The notes: generated by a model not told the origin, from the sequence alone. Positions 1 to 8,704 are shown, counted from the first letter of the stretch. The stretch: DNA of 64,000 nucleotides from Janthinobacterium sp. GW456P (GCF_002127655.1 NZ_NEHB01000009.1:62001-126000), one strand, 5' to 3'. Made by a program: numbers and translations.

Positions 1-330
1 GGAGAACTGCGCAGCCGCAGCGGCCGCGTGCATGAATTCAAGTCCGTGGCGGAAGTGGAATCGGGCCTGCAATTTTTGATCGACAAATACCCGCCGCTGG
101 TGGCGAAACTGGCCATCGCACCCGGCGCCAAGGAGCCGCGCTACGGCCATCTGCTGGGCGGCGAGGAAGCGCTGGCGCAGTTCGAGACGGCGGCCGGTTT
201 CGCCGGCGCCGTCAGCGCGCCGCAGCAGGGCAGCCGTGTCGCCCAGCTGGAACAGGAAGTGCTGCAGTTGCGCAGCGACTTCGATGGCCTGGCGGCGCAG
301 TTCGAGGCGTTCCGCAAGCAGTTCGAATAA
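1..330 (+). CDS. YceH/DUF480 family protein, C-terminal part (5' truncated by window edge)
   Basis: The reading frame is open from base 1, so the gene begins upstream and only the last 109 residues are visible. The opening GELRSR segment followed by HEFKSVAEVE and YPPLVAKL matches the second winged-helix half of the UPF0502/YceH (DUF480) family. It ends in a short heptad-like stretch (VAQLEQEVLQLRSDFDGLAAQFEAF, roughly the last 40 residues) that looks like a coiled coil. The biochemical role of this family is not established; the winged-helix fold suggests nucleic-acid or regulatory binding, which is inference. No partner gene is visible because the neighbour on the right is on the other strand. 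Confidence 0.8.
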   Translation, partial: GELRSRSGRVHEFKSVAEVESGLQFLIDKYPPLVAKLAIAPGAKEPRYGHLLGGEEALAQFETAAGFAGAVSAPQQGSRVAQLEQEVLQLRSDFDGLAAQFEAFRKQFE

Positions 331-345
331 TTTCCGGGCACGCGC

Positions 346-789
346 CTATCGTGCCTGCGGGTCGAAATACGCGGTCCAGGTCAGGCGGGAAGCGGCAAGG
401 CCCTGCGCCTTGCCAAATTGCGCCATGGCCTTGCGCGGTTTTGCCAGTCCCGCCAGGGCCACCCCCAGGTTGTAATGGGTATGGCTGTCCGTCGAGCCCA
501 GCTTGAGCGCCGTTTCCAGTACGTTGACGGCTTCCCTGTACTTGCCCTGGTCACACAGTACGGCGACCAGGCAAGTGATCAGGGCAGTGTCTTGCGGGGT
601 TGCTTGCACGGCGTTGCGCAACACGGCTTCAGCTGCCGCCATGTGCGCATCCCACTGCCCGGCATCGCCTTCGGCCAGCGCGATATGCGCCTTGCTTGCG
701 GCGATGGCGTTCATTGCCGGCTTAGCCAGGCCAGGCGGCGCAATTACTTCCGGTTTCATAATCGACGCCAGCCGTAACATCCCAGTCAT
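346..789 (-). CDS. TPR-repeat protein, function unknown
   Basis: This 147-residue protein carries tetratricopeptide-like helical repeats. The clearest unit runs from about residue 75 to 125, with CDQGKYREAVNVLETALKLG followed by HYNLGVALAGLAKPRKAMAQF. TPRs mediate protein-protein contacts; no catalytic motif is present. No signal peptide is seen, so it is probably cytoplasmic. The gene converges on the YceH gene at its left. An alternative start exists at the internal Met of MKPEV about ten codons in; no ribosome-binding site decides between them. Function is unknown. Confidence 0.65.
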   Translation of the reverse strand: MTGMLRLASIMKPEVIAPPGLAKPAMNAIAASKAHIALAEGDAGQWDAHMAAAEAVLRNAVQATPQDTALITCLVAVLCDQGKYREAVNVLETALKLGSTDSHTHYNLGVALAGLAKPRKAMAQFGKAQGLAASRLTWTAYFDPQAR

Positions 790-995
790 CGGTGTCGTTC
801 ATTGTTCATTCCTGGTAAATAGTCCATCGATACTGAAAGAGTTCAGGCATGCCATGCCGGTGGCGCGATGCGTCCCGTCTGCCCATCTTGAGCTTATTTA
901 GAATATCATCTTGCCGGAATGCCAAGCGCGCAGTTTCTCCAAGTAGCTATTTAGCATGCACCACCATAAACAATTCGAATAAGCGGTCTTCACGC

Positions 996-1499
996 ATGAC
1001 TTTTTCCTTCCTCTGCCGCTCCTGCGGCGAGACCCACACGGGCATGCCCAGCTTCGGCGCCGATGCGCCGTGGCTGTACCAACAGATAGCGCCCGCCGAG
1101 CGCGCAGCGCGCTGCCAGATGGACAGCGATGCCTGCGTCGTCGATGAGGCGTACTGCTTCGTGCGCGCCACCATCGACATTCCCGTGCATGGCACCGACG
1201 AGCCATTCAGCTGGGGCGTGTGGGTGTCGCTGAGCGGCGAGAGCTTCGATGCGTGGGATGCCTGTTTCAACGATAGCAAGCGCGCGCACATCGGCCCCTT
1301 CTTCGGCTGGCTCAGTACGCAGCTGCCCGGGTATCCCGATACCGTGAACCTGAAAACCCGCGTGCACCTGCGCGACGATGGCGTACGACCGGTGATCGAA
1401 CTGGAACCGACCGGCCATCCGCTGGCCGTGGAACAGCGCGACGGCATCACGGCAGAGCGGGTGGCCGAGCTGTATGCGCGGCTGATGCATGGCAGCTGA
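996..1499 (+). CDS. DUF2199 domain protein
   Basis: The 167-residue product begins MTFSFLCRSCGETHTGMPSFGADAP, the typical opening of DUF2199 proteins: a CxxC pair that could bind zinc, then the conserved aromatic region around WLYQQIAP. The frame extends upstream to 849, but homology-like sequence begins only at the ATG at 996, so that start is used. DUF2199 proteins have no known biochemical role. The 3' end overlaps a small ORF (1489-1623) in another frame. Confidence 0.75.
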   Translation: MTFSFLCRSCGETHTGMPSFGADAPWLYQQIAPAERAARCQMDSDACVVDEAYCFVRATIDIPVHGTDEPFSWGVWVSLSGESFDAWDACFNDSKRAHIGPFFGWLSTQLPGYPDTVNLKTRVHLRDDGVRPVIELEPTGHPLAVEQRDGITAERVAELYARLMHGS

Positions 1500-1623
1500 C
1501 CGCCCGCCAAGTGCCGCTGCCGAGCTCATCATGCCAAGCATGACGGCGGCCGTTGCGCCGCAAGAAAAGAAGGAGCGCAAGCGGGCCGCGTACGTGCAGG
1601 CGATCAACAAGGAAAAGCGCTGA
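1489..1623 (+). CDS. possible small basic protein overlapping the DUF2199 stop
   Basis: A 44-codon frame starts at an ATG eight bases before the DUF2199 stop codon and ends in a lysine/arginine-rich tail (KKERKRAAYVQAINKEKR). The overlap could allow translational coupling. There is no convincing ribosome-binding site, and the composition fits both a real small protein and chance reading of GC-rich DNA. An internal ATG at 1531 would give a 30-residue version. I do not recognise it. Confidence 0.25.
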   Translation: MAADRPPSAAAELIMPSMTAAVAPQEKKERKRAAYVQAINKEKR

Positions 1624-1708
1624 GCTGCGGGCCAGTCTGCCTTGCAGTATGTAAAGTAGGTTCTTCCGATGGCCTGCAAGCCGCCCTCGGCAACGAATTG
1701 GATGCCAT

Positions 1709-3178
1709 ATGATGATGCGATCGGTATTGACCTTGCTGCTGGCGGCAGGGGTGTGTGACGTGCATGCGCAGGGCGACAGCGGCGCGGTGACGGCCCGCAA
1801 GGCGCGGGTTGAGAACGGCTTGCTGCAGCCCGTTGCCGTGCGCGGGGCGCCTGTCCATGCCATGCGGCTGACCGAGCGGATGCCGGCCCTGAACGTGCCG
1901 GGCGTGAGCATCGCCGTCATCAATGCCGGCGCGCTGGAATGGAGCGGCTCCTACGGCGTTGCGGACGCGCGGACGGGCCGCCCCGTCACCGCCGGCACGC
2001 TGTTTCAGGTAGCCTCGATCGGCAAGCCTGTGGCCGCCCTGGTGGCGGTGCGGCTCGCGGCCGAGGGAAAGATCGATCTTGATGAAGACGTCAACCGGCG
2101 GCTGCGCCAGTGGCAGGTGCCCGGCGCGCAGCCGGTCGTGACGGTCCGGGCGCTGCTCAGCCATACCGCAGGCATGCCAACATTCGGCCTGGCAGGCTAC
2201 GGCAGCGATGCGCCGCAGCCGACGCTGCTGCAGGTATTGGCCGGCTCCCGCCCGGCGACGAATCCGCCCGTCACGGTAGACACCCCCGTGGGCGGCCGCT
2301 ACGCGTATTCCAGCCTCGGCTATGTTGTGCTTGAGCAATATCTGAATGACGCGACTGGCCAGCCGTTCGGCGTCCTGGCCGGTGAAACGGTATTTGCTCC
2401 GCTCGGCATGCGCGATACGCTGTATGCGCAGTCGCTGCCGCCAGCGCTCGCCACGCGCGCCGCATCTGGCCATGCGGCGGACGGCAGCGTTGTAGCCGGA
2501 AACTGGCGCGCCTATCCGGAACTGGCCGCAGCGGGGCTATGGAGCACGGCCCATGACCTGGCGCTGTTTGCGCTCGCCGTCCAGCGTGCCGCATCGGGAG
2601 AGGATGGGCAGCTGATCACGCCGCAGCAGGCAAGGGCGATGCTGACGCCCGTGCGCGGCAGTTATGGCCTCGGCTTCGAGCTCGATCATGCGGCAGTTGA
2701 GCCGGCATTCCATCACAGCGGCTCGAATGCCGGCTACAAGGCGCTGCTGTTTGCGTATGCGCGTACGGGGCAGGGCGCGGTCATTCTCGCCAATGGGGAT
2801 AACGGCTGGATGCTGATAGAAGAAATCGCGCGCAGCATTGCTGCCGAGTATGGATGGGAAGACTATCGCCAGAGGGAACGCGTTGCCGCCCAGCCGAATG
2901 CCGCGTTATTGGCCCGGTTTGCCGGTGATTTTGCCGTGTCCAACACGACGCTGCGCGTCAGCCACGAGAATGGCCGTCTGTATATCGCCGGGCCGCCGGT
3001 TGGTCCGGTGCCAGTGGAATTAATCCCGGCGGGGGACTACGATTACTTCATGCGTGAAAAGGATGTCACATTGCATTTCGATAACAGTGGCGACGGCCGG
3101 ATCCAGACCCTCACCTTTGTCGATGGCCGGCCGCGCAAGGGTACGCGGCTTGCCGAGGCTGTGCCGCGCGTCGATTAG
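1709..3178 (+). CDS. serine beta-lactamase-like hydrolase (class C/esterase family), secreted
   Basis: The 489-residue protein opens with a hydrophobic signal peptide of about 20 residues ending near VHAQ, so export to the periplasm is expected. The catalytic serine lies in SIGK (SxxK motif, in FQVASIGKPVAAL), the second motif is YSS (RYAYSSLGYVVLEQ), and HSG (FHHSGSNAGYKAL) fits the third. This is the beta-lactamase/D-Ala-D-Ala carboxypeptidase/EstB-type fold. The roughly 120 residues after the core look like the small beta-rich tail of esterase or peptidase members, so the substrate may be an ester or D-amino-acid peptide rather than a beta-lactam. Three adjacent in-frame ATGs (1709, 1712, 1715) leave the exact start open. 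Confidence 0.8.
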   Translation: MMMRSVLTLLLAAGVCDVHAQGDSGAVTARKARVENGLLQPVAVRGAPVHAMRLTERMPALNVPGVSIAVINAGALEWSGSYGVADARTGRPVTAGTLFQVASIGKPVAALVAVRLAAEGKIDLDEDVNRRLRQWQVPGAQPVVTVRALLSHTAGMPTFGLAGYGSDAPQPTLLQVLAGSRPATNPPVTVDTPVGGRYAYSSLGYVVLEQYLNDATGQPFGVLAGETVFAPLGMRDTLYAQSLPPALATRAASGHAADGSVVAGNWRAYPELAAAGLWSTAHDLALFALAVQRAASGEDGQLITPQQARAMLTPVRGSYGLGFELDHAAVEPAFHHSGSNAGYKALLFAYARTGQGAVILANGDNGWMLIEEIARSIAAEYGWEDYRQRERVAAQPNAALLARFAGDFAVSNTTLRVSHENGRLYIAGPPVGPVPVELIPAGDYDYFMREKDVTLHFDNSGDGRIQTLTFVDGRPRKGTRLAEAVPRVD

Positions 3179-3288
3179 CGGACCAGGGCACAGGGCGACC
3201 GTGCGGCAGGCGCCGCGCAATTGCCGCATGCGCCATGTTGCTGCGGCCGCTCCCTGTCGGTCCGGCGCCGTTTCCGGTATCATTCGGC

Positions 3289-3930
3289 ATGAATACTATT
3301 TCCTTCCAACCGTTTGTTATTGGTGTCGCTGGCGGAAGCGGCAGTGGCAAGTCCACCGTATCACAGCAGGTGCTGGCGTCGTTCGGCGCCGACATGGTCT
3401 CGGTCGTGATGCAGGACGATTACTACTGCGACCAGACCCATCTCTCCCCTGAAGTGCGGCGCCAGCAGAATTACGACCATCCGCAGGCGTTCGAATGGCC
3501 TTTGCTGGTGCAGCATATCCAGGCCTTGCGCAATGGCGAAGCGATCGAGATGCCCGAGTACGACTTCACGCTGCACAACCGCTCCAACAGGACCATTCCC
3601 GTCAAGCCGGCGCCGGTGATCGTCATCGAAGGCCTGTTTGCCCTGTATGACGAAGACTTGCGCAACATGATGTCGCTGAAGATCTTTGTCGACACCGCTT
3701 CCGACGTGCGCTTCATCCGCCGCATGCAACGCGATATCACCGAACGCGGCCGTTCCGTGGAAAGCGTCATCGAGCAGTATCTGGAAACGGTGCGCCCCAT
3801 GCACAAGCAATTCATCGAACCGACCAAGCGCAATGCCGATGTGATCTTGCCGCACGGCGCCAACGGCCCCGCCGTCGACATGATCACGGCCAAGGTGGCC
3901 AGCGTGATCGGCCGGTTGACGCGGGCCTGA
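3289..3930 (+). CDS. udk: uridine kinase
   Basis: This 213-residue P-loop kinase phosphorylates uridine and cytidine to UMP and CMP in pyrimidine salvage. The Walker A motif GGSGSGKST lies near residues 15-23, MQDDYY follows in the substrate region, and the LID/arginine region is RRMQRDITERGR. Length and motif order are normal for bacterial Udk. The frame extends upstream to 3235, but the ATG at 3289 gives the standard short N-terminus. It is probably transcribed alone: the upstream hydrolase ends 110 bases away and the downstream genes are on the other strand. Confidence 0.85.
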   Translation: MNTISFQPFVIGVAGGSGSGKSTVSQQVLASFGADMVSVVMQDDYYCDQTHLSPEVRRQQNYDHPQAFEWPLLVQHIQALRNGEAIEMPEYDFTLHNRSNRTIPVKPAPVIVIEGLFALYDEDLRNMMSLKIFVDTASDVRFIRRMQRDITERGRSVESVIEQYLETVRPMHKQFIEPTKRNADVILPHGANGPAVDMITAKVASVIGRLTRA

Positions 3931-4011
3931 TCCCCGCCGGTCCGCTGCGCGTATGCCGGGCCGGCATACGCGTGCAGGGCGCCGCCCAAATCCGCCCACG
4001 GAAGAGGGGGC

Positions 4012-5013
4012 TCAGCCTTCCTCGCGCCAGCGGCGCAGGCAGATGGCGGCGTAAATCAGCGCCGCGCCTGCCGCCGCACCCAGCCAGACGGCTGGCAAGG
4101 CCAGGCTGGACCAGGAATCGCTGAACACATCCGTGCGCATTGCGTGCGATCCGCCCTCTGCCAGCGCGTGCATGTGCGGCAGCAGGTCCGGCTCGAACAG
4201 ATACCAGCTGCCGGGGAGGGTGCCCAGCAGGGCGCGCCCGATGACGTTCATCTGTATCCAGTCGACGCCGCTTTCCGTCTGCGTCAGCTTGCCGGCCCAG
4301 ACGGTCAGGATGAGCAGCAGCAGCGGCACGCCGACGGCCCACAGGAAGACTTTCGACTTGGCCCAGCTCGATACCATCAGCAGCCAGCCGACCGTCGGCA
4401 AGGCCCACAGGCAATACACGGGCAGCAAGCCGAACACGCGCAGCGGTCCCAGATACAGGCCGGGCGTGGCGAGCAGTTCGGCAAACACGTGGATGCCATT
4501 GGCCGCCAGCACGCCGCTCAGGATCAGGATCAGGGCCAGCGAAGTCAGGCTGGCGGCGGCGGCCACGATCAGCGGCGCGACGAGCAAGGCGATGGCCGCT
4601 TTCGACAACACCGTCTGGGCATCCGAGATGGGCAGCGATTTCCAGAACAGTACGCTGCGGTCGCGGCGGTCTTCATGCAGGGCGCTCAGGCAATAGAAAA
4701 ACACGAGAAAGCCCAGTGCCAGGAACAGCGGCGCGGCCGCGTACGTGTAGTTGTTGGCGACGGCGTCGATGATTTCCGTGCGGCGCGGGCCGAAGGTGCG
4801 GGTATTGAAGACCGTGCTCCAGGACACTTCTTCGCCATTGACGATCAGCGCCGTGCGCATCTTGGTCTTGGCGATGGTGGCTATCGTCATCAGGGCGCCC
4901 AGTACCGTCATGACGACGCCGATGAGGGCGGGCGTCCATACCAGCATGCCCTTGTGTTCCCACAATTCACGCCGGATCAGCCATTGCATCTTGTTTGCAG
5001 GGGAAATACTCAT
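4012..5013 (-). CDS. ABC-2 type transporter permease
   Basis: This is a 333-residue membrane protein with about six hydrophobic segments: one near residue 25-45, one around LFLALGFLVFFYCL, several between 140 and 260, and a last one at LGAAAGAALIYAAICL. It pairs with the ATP-binding subunit encoded immediately upstream; the two genes overlap by four bases (ATGA). Together with the GntR regulator they form a three-gene operon. YtrA-type GntR regulators commonly control ABC exporters that answer cell-envelope stress or peptide antibiotics. The substrate cannot be told from sequence. Confidence 0.75.
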   Translation of the reverse strand: MSISPANKMQWLIRRELWEHKGMLVWTPALIGVVMTVLGALMTIATIAKTKMRTALIVNGEEVSWSTVFNTRTFGPRRTEIIDAVANNYTYAAAPLFLALGFLVFFYCLSALHEDRRDRSVLFWKSLPISDAQTVLSKAAIALLVAPLIVAAAASLTSLALILILSGVLAANGIHVFAELLATPGLYLGPLRVFGLLPVYCLWALPTVGWLLMVSSWAKSKVFLWAVGVPLLLLILTVWAGKLTQTESGVDWIQMNVIGRALLGTLPGSWYLFEPDLLPHMHALAEGGSHAMRTDVFSDSWSSLALPAVWLGAAAGAALIYAAICLRRWREEG

Positions 5014-5882
5014 TGGTACGATCCTTTCATGGTCGCGACAAACAGGTCCGCCAGGCTGGGCGTGCGGACTTCGCCGAGGGCTGCCAGCTGGGTGCGGGCG
5101 ACGCCGTCGAACAGCATCACCGACTTGCCGAACACGCTGCGTTCGCTGATCGGCTGCAGCGCGCGCGCCGGATTGACGTGCTGCGGGCCCACCATTACCT
5201 CGATGTAGCGCTCGCCCACCTCTTCCATGGTCGAGGCCAGTACGATCTTGCCGTCGCGAATGAACATCAGGTCGCTCAGGATGTGTTCCACTTCCTCGAT
5301 CTGGTGCGTGGTGATGACGATGGTCTTGTTTTCATCGAAATAGTCTTGCAGCAGGTTCTGGTAGAACTGCTTGCGGTACAGAATGTCCAGCCCCAGGGTC
5401 GGCTCGTCGAGCACCAGCAGTTTGGCGTCGATGGCCATCACCAGCGCGAGGTGCAGCTGCACCACCATGCCTTTCGACATGGCCCTGACCTTCATCTTCG
5501 GCGCCAGCTTGGTGTGCGCCAGGTAGCGCTCGGCCTTGCTGCGGTCGAAACGTGGGTGCACGCCGGCGACGAAATCGATGGCGTCGGCCACGCGCAGCCA
5601 GCCCGGCAGGATGGCCACGTCGGCGATGAAGCATACGTCGTCCATCAGCGCGTCGCGCTGCACGCGCGGATCGCGCCCCAGTACCGACAGCTCGCCATCG
5701 AAGCCCGTCAGGCCCAGGATGGCTTTCAGGGTGGTGGTCTTGCCGGAGCCGTTCGGCCCGATCAAGCCGACGATGCGCCCCGGCGCGATATCGAAGCTGA
5801 TGCCGTCGATGGCGACCTGTTTGCCATACTGCTTGCGCAAGCCGCGGGCGCTGATGACGCTGTCATTGTTCAATGCATTCAT
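5010..5882 (-). CDS. ABC transporter ATP-binding protein
   Basis: The 290-residue ATPase has Walker A GPNGSGKTT (near residue 42), a Q-loop region, and Walker B LLVLDEPTLGLD with the H-loop in ITTHQIEEVE. The C-loop reads MSKGM rather than the usual LSGGQ, a departure common in this ABC-2 exporter subgroup. It energises the permease encoded just downstream (ATGA overlap) and itself overlaps the GntR gene stop by four bases, so all three are translationally coupled. Cytoplasmic, membrane-associated. Confidence 0.85.
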   Translation of the reverse strand: MNALNNDSVISARGLRKQYGKQVAIDGISFDIAPGRIVGLIGPNGSGKTTTLKAILGLTGFDGELSVLGRDPRVQRDALMDDVCFIADVAILPGWLRVADAIDFVAGVHPRFDRSKAERYLAHTKLAPKMKVRAMSKGMVVQLHLALVMAIDAKLLVLDEPTLGLDILYRKQFYQNLLQDYFDENKTIVITTHQIEEVEHILSDLMFIRDGKIVLASTMEEVGERYIEVMVGPQHVNPARALQPISERSVFGKSVMLFDGVARTQLAALGEVRTPSLADLFVATMKGSYQ

Positions 5883-6259
5883 GCGCTCTCTCCGTGTGCG
5901 CCACTGTCGCGGCTCGCCTGCAGTAGTTGCTCGAGGTTAAGGTCCAGTTGCGTGATGCGTTCCAGCATCGCCGGCCATTCTTCGCGCATGAAGCGCTCGC
6001 GTTCACTGGCCAGCAATTTGTCGCGGGCGCCTTCCAAGACATACATACCGAGTCCTCTGCGTTTTTCCACCAGGGCATCGTCGACCAGTTCCTGGTAGGC
6101 GCGCGAAACCGTGATGGGATTCAATTGATAATCGGCCGCCACCTGGCGTACCGACGGCAGGGCGTCGCCGGACTGCAGCACGCCATCGAGCATCATGCCC
6201 ACCACCCGGGCCTTGAGCTGGCGGTAGATTGGGCTATTGTCGTTCCATTCCGCGCTCAT
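5879..6259 (-). CDS. GntR-family regulator, YtrA-like
   Basis: This 126-residue regulator has an N-terminal winged helix-turn-helix (SPIYRQLKARV, then GDALPSVRQVAADYQLNPITVSRAYQEL) and only a short helical C-terminus, the layout of the YtrA subfamily. A GTG frame reaches 6274, but GGGAG lies eight bases before the ATG at 6259, so that start is used. It is the first gene of an operon with an ABC exporter. The 22-bp palindrome at 6341-6362 is its probable operator, implying autoregulation. Confidence 0.85.
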   Translation of the reverse strand: MSAEWNDNSPIYRQLKARVVGMMLDGVLQSGDALPSVRQVAADYQLNPITVSRAYQELVDDALVEKRRGLGMYVLEGARDKLLASERERFMREEWPAMLERITQLDLNLEQLLQASRDSGAHGESA

Positions 6260-6340
6260 GGGATGCGCTCCCACAAGGGCGGGGCAGTGCGGCGCGTGAA
6301 AAATGCTGTAGGCATCGAAGCTCCGTGATGTAGTTAATCG

Positions 6341-6362
6341 GTGTTGTAGTGAACTATAACAC
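6341..6362. promoter_or_regulatory. probable GntR/YtrA operator
   Basis: The sequence GTGTTGTAGT-GA-ACTATAACAC is an inverted repeat with one mismatch per ten-base arm. It sits about 80 bases upstream of the GntR start, where YtrA-type regulators bind their own promoters. This is read directly from sequence; binding is inferred. Confidence 0.6.
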
Positions 6363-6389
6363 TAAGTCTCAAAAAATCAACACGTATTT

Positions 6390-7106
6390 TCAGGTCAGCC
6401 GCGCCTGCAAGTCCAGCGCATTGAACAGGGCGGCGCCGGCCGCCGTGTTATCGAAGATGCACCAGCTGTGCGCCTGCGCCGATGCGCGCCATTCGGCGGC
6501 CAGCGCCGCCAGGTAATCGGCCGGATAGTCGGAGTAATATATTTTCGGGCTGCCGTGCAGGCGCAGATAGGCCGCGCTCGTGGTCGGCACATGGGGGCCG
6601 CGCTGGCCGGCGGGCGGATCGGCGCGCACGCGCGTGATGCGCTGTGCCATCAGCAGTTCGGTGGCATCCGCCGCGAACCAGCTGGGGTGGCGCGCTTCGC
6701 AAGCGAGCATGCCGTTGAAGTGCTGGCGCAGCGCATGAAAAAATGCGGCGGCCGCATCCGCTTCGAAACGCAGGCTGGGCGGCAGCTGCACCAGCACGCA
6801 GCCCAGTTTATTCCCCAGCTGCATCACCTCTCCCGCAAAGCGGTCCAGTTCGGCCGCACAGTCGCGCAAGCGCCGTTCGTGCGTGATGCTGCGTGGTAAT
6901 TTCACGCTGAAGCGGAAATGCTCGGGTACGCTGGCGGCCCAGCGCGCGTAGGTTGACGGCTGGTGCGGACGGTAGAAGGAGCTGTTGATTTCCACGCAGT
7001 CCAGTACTTGGGCATAGCGCTGCAGGTGGCTGCCATCGAGGGGGAAGTGGCTGGCGGCGACGCTGGAGATGCTCCAGCCGGCGGTGCCGATGTGAACAGT
7101 GTGCAT
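6390..7106 (-). CDS. DUF72 (YecE-like) protein
   Basis: The 238-residue protein begins with the family hallmark HIGTAGWS and continues with VEINSSFYRPH, FRFSVKLPRSITHERRL, a GCVLVQLPPSLRF strand and a C-terminal YLRLHG plus CIFDNTAAGAA. These are typical of DUF72 TIM-barrel-like proteins. Their biochemical role is unknown. It is not coupled to its neighbours: its 3' end faces the GntR promoter region and LpxH lies upstream on the same strand, 69 bases away. Confidence 0.85.
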   Translation of the reverse strand: MHTVHIGTAGWSISSVAASHFPLDGSHLQRYAQVLDCVEINSSFYRPHQPSTYARWAASVPEHFRFSVKLPRSITHERRLRDCAAELDRFAGEVMQLGNKLGCVLVQLPPSLRFEADAAAAFFHALRQHFNGMLACEARHPSWFAADATELLMAQRITRVRADPPAGQRGPHVPTTSAAYLRLHGSPKIYYSDYPADYLAALAAEWRASAQAHSWCIFDNTAAGAALFNALDLQARLT

Positions 7107-7175
7107 GGCGCCATTACAGCAAGGCCAGGCGGGCGCGGCTATCGGACAAACACCCGTGCGGCCGTCGGCGCAGGC

Positions 7176-7928
7176 CTAGTCGACGATCTCGCCGTTCAGG
7201 TCATGGCGCGTGATGTTGCCGCGCGCATCGATGGCGATCCAGCCGCCGCGCGGCGGTTCCACGTCGCATTCCCAGTCGGGCAGGACATAGCGCAAGGTGT
7301 TGTCGACCTGGTGCAGGGCGGGGCGGTGCGTATGGCCGTGGATCATGACGGTGCTCGCGTGTTCGGCAAATACTTGCGCGACAGCATCGGGCGTGACATC
7401 CATGATGTCCATGGATTTTTCGCCATTGTGCTCGCGGCTGCTTTGGCGCAAGCCGTCGATGATGGCCTTGCGCTGCGCCAGGGGCATGGACAGGAACTGT
7501 TTTTGCCAGGCCGGCTGGCGCACCATGGCGCGAAACTCCATGTAGCTGGCGTCTTTCGTGCATTCGGCGTCGCCATGCAGCAGGACGATGCGCCGGCCGG
7601 CAATCGTGGCCACGTGCGGTTCGCTGAGCAGGGTGGCGCCGGCGGCGGCGGCAAAGCCGGAGCCGACAAGAAAGTCGCGGTTGCCGGCGATCCAATAAAC
7701 ATGCACGCCGGCATCGCTGACGGCGCGGATGGCGGCCGTCATGCGCGCATTGAACGGGTCTTCCAGGTCATCGTCGCCGGCCCAGTATTCGAACAGGTCG
7801 CCTAATAGATACAGCGCTTGCGCATACTGCGCATGGTGTTCCAGGAAAGAAAGAAACGCCGCGCTGGTGCGCGGGTGCGAGCTCTGCAGATGCAGGTCGG
7901 AAATAAAGAGTGCGGCAGGCATTGTCAT
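7176..7928 (-). CDS. lpxH: UDP-2,3-diacylglucosamine pyrophosphatase
   Basis: LpxH hydrolyses UDP-2,3-diacylglucosamine to lipid X and UMP in lipid A synthesis, at the inner membrane surface. The 250-residue protein shows the calcineurin-like metallophosphoesterase motifs in order: FISDLHL, GDLFEYWAGDD, GNRDFL, LLHGD and HGHTHRP, which supply the dinuclear metal ligands. Length is typical. GGGAG lies upstream of the ATG at 7928. A large hairpin separates it from ppiB. Confidence 0.9.
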   Translation of the reverse strand: MTMPAALFISDLHLQSSHPRTSAAFLSFLEHHAQYAQALYLLGDLFEYWAGDDDLEDPFNARMTAAIRAVSDAGVHVYWIAGNRDFLVGSGFAAAAGATLLSEPHVATIAGRRIVLLHGDAECTKDASYMEFRAMVRQPAWQKQFLSMPLAQRKAIIDGLRQSSREHNGEKSMDIMDVTPDAVAQVFAEHASTVMIHGHTHRPALHQVDNTLRYVLPDWECDVEPPRGGWIAIDARGNITRHDLNGEIVD

Positions 7929-8018
7929 CGTTCAACGCTCCCGTCGGTTTGGGATTGCTTGCTTGCGGGACGCATGATTGCTGCCTGATTTGTCTGGTGT
8001 GTTGAATGCATTGTTGAA

Positions 8019-8139
8019 GGTGGCTCTGAAAACCGTAGCGAGCAAGCCCAATGCCGGGTCGAGTAGCGGAGCCGTACCTTGAGTACGGCGAGCAACGGAA
8101 ACCCGGCAGTGGGCTGCGCAGTAGGTTTGCAGGGCTACC
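8019..8139. repeat. 121-bp imperfect inverted repeat (long hairpin)
   Basis: The outer arms GGTGGCTCTGAAAACC (8019-8034) and GGTTTGCAGGGCTACC (8124-8139) pair with three mismatches. A second block, around AGCCCAATGCCGGGT, pairs with ACCCGGCAGTGGGCT. The tip is GCCGTAC-CTTGA-GTACGGC (8071-8089). The element ends exactly where the ppiB stop codon begins. It could act as a terminator or mRNA stabiliser for ppiB, or be a copy of a dispersed palindromic repeat; one copy cannot decide. Confidence 0.7.
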
Positions 8140-8631
8140 TTAGGCGGCTTCGACTTTTTCGATGATGACATCGGTCACTGGCACGTCGGCGAACATGCCG
8201 GCGCGCGAGGTTTTCACGGCGCGGATGGCGTCGACGACTTCCTTGCCGTCGGTAACTTTACCGAACACGGCGTAACCCCAGCCGTCCTGGCCTGGATAGT
8301 CGAGGAAGCTGTTGTTCTTGATGTTGATGAAGAACTGGGCCGATGCCGAATGCGGATCCGACGTGCGGGCCATGGCCAGGGTGTAGGTATCGTTTTTCAG
8401 GCCGTTCTTGGCTTCGTTTTCCACGGTGGTGTCGGCAGGTTTTTGTTTCATGCCTGGCTCGAAACCGCCGCCCTGGATCATGAAACCGTCGATGACGCGG
8501 TGGAAGATCGTGTTGTTATAGTGGCCGGCGTTCATGTAGGCCAGGAAGTTGGCAACCGTTTTCGGCGCTTTTTCGGCGTCCAGTTCAGCGGTGATCTTGC
8601 CCAGATTGGTGGTGATGATGACGGAGGTCAT
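8140..8631 (-). CDS. ppiB: cytoplasmic peptidyl-prolyl cis-trans isomerase B
   Basis: The 163-residue cyclophilin catalyses proline isomerisation during protein folding. Motifs include the [14 protein letters not shown] signature, ARTSDPHSASAQFFIN and GYAVFGKVTDG, all normal for bacterial PpiB. There is no signal peptide, so it is cytoplasmic. AAGGATC lies just upstream of the ATG at 8631. The secreted cyclophilin gene lies immediately upstream on the same strand and shares most of the core sequence, so the two are probably a duplicated pair. Confidence 0.9.
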   Translation of the reverse strand: MTSVIITTNLGKITAELDAEKAPKTVANFLAYMNAGHYNNTIFHRVIDGFMIQGGGFEPGMKQKPADTTVENEAKNGLKNDTYTLAMARTSDPHSASAQFFINIKNNSFLDYPGQDGWGYAVFGKVTDGKEVVDAIRAVKTSRAGMFADVPVTDVIIEKVEAA

Positions 8632-8704
8632 GATGATCCTTAATAAATTGGATGAATAATTGATTCAGTGGCGCCAGGCAGGCCGGCGGGGCAAAAACGC
8701 TATT

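Noticed and set aside
7932-8171. A 79-codon minus-strand frame through the large hairpin
   Set aside because: It overlaps the end of ppiB in another frame and consists of hairpin sequence without coding character.
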